Positions 60,816 through 64,000 of a stretch of 64,000 nt of DNA are shown here, one piece after another. Numbering within the stretch: the stretch's first letter is position 1; every line of letters starts with the position of its first letter. Origin of the DNA: Ardenticatena maritima. Its GTDB lineage: Bacteria; Chloroflexota; Anaerolineae; Ardenticatenales; Ardenticatenaceae. The stretch is from contig NZ_LGKN01000009.1 of assembly GCF_001306175.1 (NCBI RefSeq), positions 124,001 through 188,000 on the forward strand. The letters run 5' to 3'. The translations under genes were made by a program, and so were the position numbers. Under the pieces are notes generated by a model, which saw only the letters and a list, made by a program, of their open reading frames with translations, was not told where the DNA came from and made no database searches.

Positions 60816-61307
60816 ATGTCTATCCAACGCTTGGGGTCATTGGTGCTTGCCTTGCTGGCGCCATTTACCGCAGCCGCACTCGGCGGCTTTGCCACCGCAC
60901 GCAACGTGAAAACCTGGTATCCGACCTTGCGCAAACCCCGCTGGAACCCGCCCGCATGGCTCTTTGGTCCCGTCTGGACGCTTCTCTACACGGCAATGGG
61001 GATTGCTTCCTGGCTCGTCTGGCAAAAGCGCCCAAACGCTCCGGAAACCAAAACAGCATTGACGGTGTACGGTGCGCAGTTAGGCTTGAATGCGCTCTGG
61101 TCGGTGCTCTTCTTCGGTCTTCGACGCCCTGCATGGGCATTTGCGGAAATTGTGGCGCTCTGGCTCGCCATTGTCGAAACCATACGCCGCTTCTGGGCGA
61201 TTGATTCTCGCGCAGGGGCTCTTTTGCTGCCCTATCTGGCATGGTCGAGTTTTGCCGCCATCCTCAACGCAACCATCTGGCGGCTCAACCGCACACGCTC
61301 CACATAG
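60816..61307 (+). CDS. TspO/MBR family tryptophan-rich sensory protein
   Basis: This 163-residue membrane protein has five helices and the TspO marks: WYPTLRKPRWNPPAWLFGPVWTLLYTAMG (about 35-63) and LGLNALWSVLFFGLRRPAWAF. TspO proteins bind porphyrins and other hydrophobic ligands and modulate stress responses. GAGGAGG precedes the ATG. It follows the DUF2071 gene by 62 bases on the same strand and ends near a convergent gene. Confidence 0.9.
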   Translation: MSIQRLGSLVLALLAPFTAAALGGFATARNVKTWYPTLRKPRWNPPAWLFGPVWTLLYTAMGIASWLVWQKRPNAPETKTALTVYGAQLGLNALWSVLFFGLRRPAWAFAEIVALWLAIVETIRRFWAIDSRAGALLLPYLAWSSFAAILNATIWRLNRTRST

Positions 61308-61450
61308 GCGCACACCTCGGTCAGCGCAAAATCTGTCAGCCGCATGACGCCTTCGCGCCACATGAGCCACATGTGCAGATAGGACGTTCTCATGCGGTCA
61401 CGTTCTATCCAGATGGCGGGCGAGTATTCTGGAAACAAGTGCCCCGCCAC
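61232..61450 (-). CDS. Doubtful small open frame
   Basis: A 72-codon frame with a GTG start lies in the gap between tspO and the Mrr-like gene and overlaps the 3' end of tspO by 76 bases on the other strand. The ribosome site is poor and I recognise no domain. It is listed only because nothing else fills the 164-base gap. Confidence 0.2.
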   Translation of the reverse strand: MAGHLFPEYSPAIWIERDRMRTSYLHMWLMWREGVMRLTDFALTEVCAYVERVRLSRQMVALRMAAKLDHAR

Positions 61451-61471
61451 CTTGTCCGCGCTACTCGCGCG

Positions 61472-62026
61472 CTACCCACCCATTCGCTCGCGGCTTTTCC
61501 AGGGCGACGGCAACTTGTTGGCTTGCAAGTACGCTTCTAACTCCTTGCCGTCCACAATCGCAATGGGGTAGCCGTTGCGGGTAAATTCGGCGGCTTCGCG
61601 GTGCAAGGCTTCGGAAACGCGCCCTGTGGTGAAAAAGAAGCCCTTGTCCGCTTGCTCGCGCACCATGACGCCATAAAATTCGCGCACCAGCGAGGCAGGG
61701 ACAGCGCGCTTGTAGCGTTTGCACTGCGCAATCACGTAGCGCCCATCCTTCCAACCCCGAATGTCAACACCGCCATCGCCGCTTCCCCCAACCACTTCGG
61801 TTTGGTAGCCCCATGCTTCCATCAGGCGCGCGCACAAATGCTCGAACTCTTCGGGCGACATCTTGAAAACGCTTTGCGTGCGCGGTTTTGGGCGGCGCGA
61901 ACGGCGTTTGCGTCCCCGCCGTCCCCAACGGCGGCGCAAGCGGTCCCACCAGCCCCGCAAACGCCACGCCCCCCATGCGCTCCCCGTGCCAACCAGCACC
62001 AACACCGCAATGTCCCACGCACTCAT
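61472..62026 (-). CDS. Membrane-anchored Mrr-type restriction endonuclease domain protein
   Basis: This 184-residue protein begins with one hydrophobic helix (about 5-20), then a very basic stretch (about 22-48, many Arg/Lys) and an Mrr_cat domain (about 56-170). The PD-(D/E)xK nuclease core is visible as GDGGVDIRG with Asp88 and AQCKRY with Gln101 and Lys103. No methyltransferase gene is near. The start overlaps the stop of the pseudouridine synthase gene as ATGA. Confidence 0.83.
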   Translation of the reverse strand: MSAWDIAVLVLVGTGSAWGAWRLRGWWDRLRRRWGRRGRKRRSRRPKPRTQSVFKMSPEEFEHLCARLMEAWGYQTEVVGGSGDGGVDIRGWKDGRYVIAQCKRYKRAVPASLVREFYGVMVREQADKGFFFTTGRVSEALHREAAEFTRNGYPIAIVDGKELEAYLQANKLPSPWKSRERMGG

Positions 62027-62694
62027 GACGAACGCCCCCGCTGTTGGCGTTGTTGGCGTCGTTTGCGGCGCGACCGCGAGGCGTTGCGCCGTTTGGCGGC
62101 TTCGGTGACATACTCGCGCAAGGTCTGCACTTCTTCGGGGGTCAGTTCACGCCACGCGCCGGGCGGCAAATCCCCCAATTCAAGCGGACCAATCGCCACG
62201 CGCACCAGGCGCAACGTGGGATACCCCACCGCCGCCGTCATGCGGCGCACCTGGCGTTTTTTGCCTTCGGTGATGGTGATTTTGAGCCACGACGTCGGCA
62301 CGCTTTTGCGCTCGCGAATGGGTTTACGGCGCGGCCAGAGGTCGGGCGGTTCAGGCAACCGTTCCACCTGCGCGGGGCGCGTTTTGTAGCCCCCCTTGAT
62401 GACCACGCCCCGCCGCAACTGGTCAAGCGCTTCATCAGTCGGTATCCCTTCCACCTGCACCAGGTAGGTTTTGCTGTGCCGATACCGTGGATGCGTGAGG
62501 CGATGGCTCAGTTTGCCGTCGTTGGTCAACAACATCAGCCCCTCGCTGTCATAATCGAGCCGCCCCGCAGCGTACACATCAGGCACGGGCACGTAATCCG
62601 CCAGCGTTTCGCGCCCGGCATTGTCGGGATCAGTGAAACTGGACAACACACCGTAGGGCTTGTTGAAGATGATGTAGCGCTTTTGCTCCGCCAT
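62023..62694 (-). CDS. rluE: 23S rRNA pseudouridine synthase, RluE-type
   Basis: This 223-residue enzyme has the RluB/E/F-type core: [16 protein letters not shown], catalytic Asp47 in [12 protein letters not shown], and [22 protein letters not shown]. It lacks an N-terminal S4 domain, as in RluE, which modifies U2457 in E. coli 23S rRNA. A basic C-terminal tail (about 200-223) is rich in Arg and Gln. It starts four bases after the stop of the epimerase gene. Confidence 0.88.
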   Translation of the reverse strand: MAEQKRYIIFNKPYGVLSSFTDPDNAGRETLADYVPVPDVYAAGRLDYDSEGLMLLTNDGKLSHRLTHPRYRHSKTYLVQVEGIPTDEALDQLRRGVVIKGGYKTRPAQVERLPEPPDLWPRRKPIRERKSVPTSWLKITITEGKKRQVRRMTAAVGYPTLRLVRVAIGPLELGDLPPGAWRELTPEEVQTLREYVTEAAKRRNASRSRRKRRQQRQQRGRSS

Positions 62695-62697
62695 GCC

Positions 62698-63675
62698 TCA
62701 AACACCCGTCTCAATCTGCGACGCCCAGTCTCGGTTTTCCTGATACCATCGCACCAAATTGGCGACCCCTTCCTCAAACGAGGTGTGCGGACGCCAACCG
62801 AGCAAACGTTCGGCTTTGGAGATGTCCGCCCATGTAGCGCGCACATCCGCCGGGTGCGCCTCGCGGTGCACCAGTTGCGCCGGTCGCCCCACCAGACGCT
62901 CCACCAGCCGAATGGCGTCCATAAGCACCACGGGGGTATCAGAACCGAGGTTGATAATCTCGTAGCCCAGTGGGCGCAAGGCGGCAATCGTGCCGCGTGC
63001 AATGTCGTCCACGTAGGTGAAATCGCGGGATTGCTGACCATCGCCAAAGACCACCACCGGCTTGCCCTCGGCAATCCACTGCACAAAGCGGAACAGGCTC
63101 ATGTCGGGGCGTCCAGCGGGTCCATACACGGTAAAGTAGCGCAAAATGCTCACATCAATGCCGTAAAGGTAGTGGTAGGTGTACGCCATCACTTCGGCGG
63201 CTTTTTTGGAAGCCGCATAGGGCGAGAGCGGCGAGTTGGTATCGGCGTCCTCGCGATAGGGCATTGGGTTGTGCCGCCCATACAGGCTGGATGTGGACGC
63301 CAGCACAAATTTGCCCACGCCATGCTGGCGGCACAGTTCCAGCAAGTTCAGCGTCCCCGTGGCGTTCGTTTCCATGTACACCCACGGATTGCGTACCGAC
63401 TGCCGCACGCCCGCCCGCGCCGCCAGATTGATGACGGCGTCGAAACGGTGCGCTTCAAAGAGGCTTTGTAGCGCGGCAAGGTCGCCAATATCGGTATGCG
63501 TGAAGGAAAAAGCGTTGTGCGGCTGCAATTGTTGGAGCCGCCACTGCTTCAAGCGCACGTCGTAGGCGTCGTTCAAATTGTCCACACCAACAACGGTGTG
63601 TCCTTCCGCCAGCAATCGCGCGGCGACATTGGCGCCAATGAAGCCAGCCGCGCCGGTGACAAGATATGTTCCCAT
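62698..63675 (-). CDS. UDP-glucuronate 4-epimerase-like NAD-dependent epimerase
   Basis: This 325-residue extended SDR has the NAD site GAAGFIG (8-14), the ASTSSLYG serine region, Tyr153 and Lys157 (SPYAASKKAAE), and YFTVYGPAGRPDMSLFRF with RDFTYVDDIARG. The last two are typical of UDP-glucuronate 4-epimerases, which make UDP-galacturonate for polysaccharides. UDP-glucose epimerase activity is an alternative. GGGGGAAAC precedes the ATG. Confidence 0.88.
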   Translation of the reverse strand: MGTYLVTGAAGFIGANVAARLLAEGHTVVGVDNLNDAYDVRLKQWRLQQLQPHNAFSFTHTDIGDLAALQSLFEAHRFDAVINLAARAGVRQSVRNPWVYMETNATGTLNLLELCRQHGVGKFVLASTSSLYGRHNPMPYREDADTNSPLSPYAASKKAAEVMAYTYHYLYGIDVSILRYFTVYGPAGRPDMSLFRFVQWIAEGKPVVVFGDGQQSRDFTYVDDIARGTIAALRPLGYEIINLGSDTPVVLMDAIRLVERLVGRPAQLVHREAHPADVRATWADISKAERLLGWRPHTSFEEGVANLVRWYQENRDWASQIETGV

Positions 63676-63699
63676 GTTTCCCCCATGTTCAAAAGATAA

Positions 63700-63737
63700 G
63701 AAAACCTGCCAGGCCAAAAGCGACCTGACAGGTTTTG
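63700..63737 (-). terminator. Terminator of the APS kinase gene
   Basis: On the minus strand ACCTGTCAGG/CCTGGCAGGT is followed by TTTTCTT. It separates the APS kinase gene from the epimerase gene. Confidence 0.7.
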
Positions 63738-63755
63738 ATTGAAATCAGCAAAATG

Positions 63756-64000
63756 TCAAGCCTGGGATGGCGTATCATCAGGCGGCGGCACAATCCCGAC
63801 GCGCACCAATTCTTGCAAGATGGTTTCGACAATCTCGTCCACGCTTTGCAAGTCAGTTTCGACAACCAGTTCGGGCGAGCGCGGTTCTTCGTAGGGCGCA
63901 TCCACGCCCGTGAAGTTCTTGATTTCGCCGCGCAGTGCCCGCGCATACAACCCCTTGGGGTCGCGCCGCTTGCACACCTCAACATCGCACTTCACATAGA
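63756..64000 (-). CDS. cysC: Adenylylsulfate (APS) kinase, C-terminal part (runs off the right edge)
   Basis: The last 81 residues of an APS kinase are visible; the ATP-binding N-terminal part lies outside the window. The segment CDVEVCKRRDPKGLYARA, then EIKNFTGVDAPYEEP and SPELVVET, are strong CysC signatures for APS and ATP contacts. The enzyme phosphorylates APS to PAPS in sulfate assimilation or sulfation. Its frame is open at the window edge. Confidence 0.9.
   Translation of the reverse strand, partial: YVKCDVEVCKRRDPKGLYARALRGEIKNFTGVDAPYEEPRSPELVVETDLQSVDEIVETILQELVRVGIVPPPDDTPSQA

Overview
The window is a 64 kb piece of a GC-rich (about 60%) bacterial chromosome. It has short intergenic gaps, many stop-start overlaps and intrinsic terminators at most operon ends. 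I see no insertion sequence, prophage, rRNA or CRISPR array. The gene mix (ECF sigma factor with zinc anti-sigma factor and a polymer-forming membrane protein, a receiver-MinD fusion, NFACT/RqcH, signal-less or lipoprotein solute-binding proteins with Pro/Thr linkers, a PlsY-like variant) suggests a member of the Chloroflexota, possibly Ardenticatenia-like. That placement is inference from gene content, not a computed phylogeny.

Layout. 1-4.3 kb: the start of an M1-peptidase-like lipoprotein, tRNA-Arg(CCG), an ECF sigma / anti-sigma / bactofilin-like operon, and an orphan Phd/YefM antitoxin. 4.3-8.7 kb: Tex, a receiver-MinD (CpaE-like) protein and two small helical proteins. 8.8-13.3 kb: an overlapping minus-strand operon of a lone molybdenum hydroxylase subunit, a PAP2-like membrane protein and RqcH/NFACT. 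13.5-14.9 kb: a DUF1405 membrane protein and a PlsY-like acyltransferase.

14.9-28.1 kb is the most coherent block. It is a glycerol/dihydroxyacetone island: a DhaR-like regulator, two tandem palindromes, then glpF-dhaK-dhaL-glpK-glpA-glpB-glpC-dhaM. DhaM carries EIIA, HPr and a complete enzyme I. Glycerol entering through GlpF can be phosphorylated by GlpK and oxidised by GlpABC. Dihydroxyacetone can be phosphorylated by DhaKL, recharged from PEP through the single DhaM polypeptide. Both routes end in DHAP.

28.2-39.1 kb: a 4CL-like acyl-CoA ligase, a solute-binding protein with no signal peptide, a homocysteine methyltransferase/MTHFR - CBS - CBS - ferredoxin-NADP reductase group, tRNA-Leu(TAA), a CsbD-like protein and a large PAS-GGDEF-EAL protein. 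39.2-50.0 kb: an 11 kb minus-strand cluster joining a complete branched-chain-type ABC importer (livKGFHM) to an alpha/beta hydrolase, a 3-hydroxybutyrate dehydrogenase-like SDR, an acyl-CoA synthetase, a FabG-like SDR and an atypical ketoacyl synthase III. This looks like uptake and CoA-based metabolism of an unknown carboxylic acid.

50.1-61.3 kb: MiaB, a FolD lacking its catalytic lysine, a PlsC-like acyltransferase, an MFS carrier divergent from a PAP2 phosphatase, a NEW3-domain protein with an ABC exporter pair, an M42 aminopeptidase, a DUF2071 protein and TspO. 61.4-64 kb (minus): a membrane-anchored Mrr-type nuclease domain, an RluE-type pseudouridine synthase, a UDP-glucuronate epimerase-like protein and the C-terminal end of APS kinase.

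Promoters recognisable by eye resemble TTGACA-N16/18-TACAAT or TATAAT. No stretch longer than about 300 bases lacks a gene or RNA feature.
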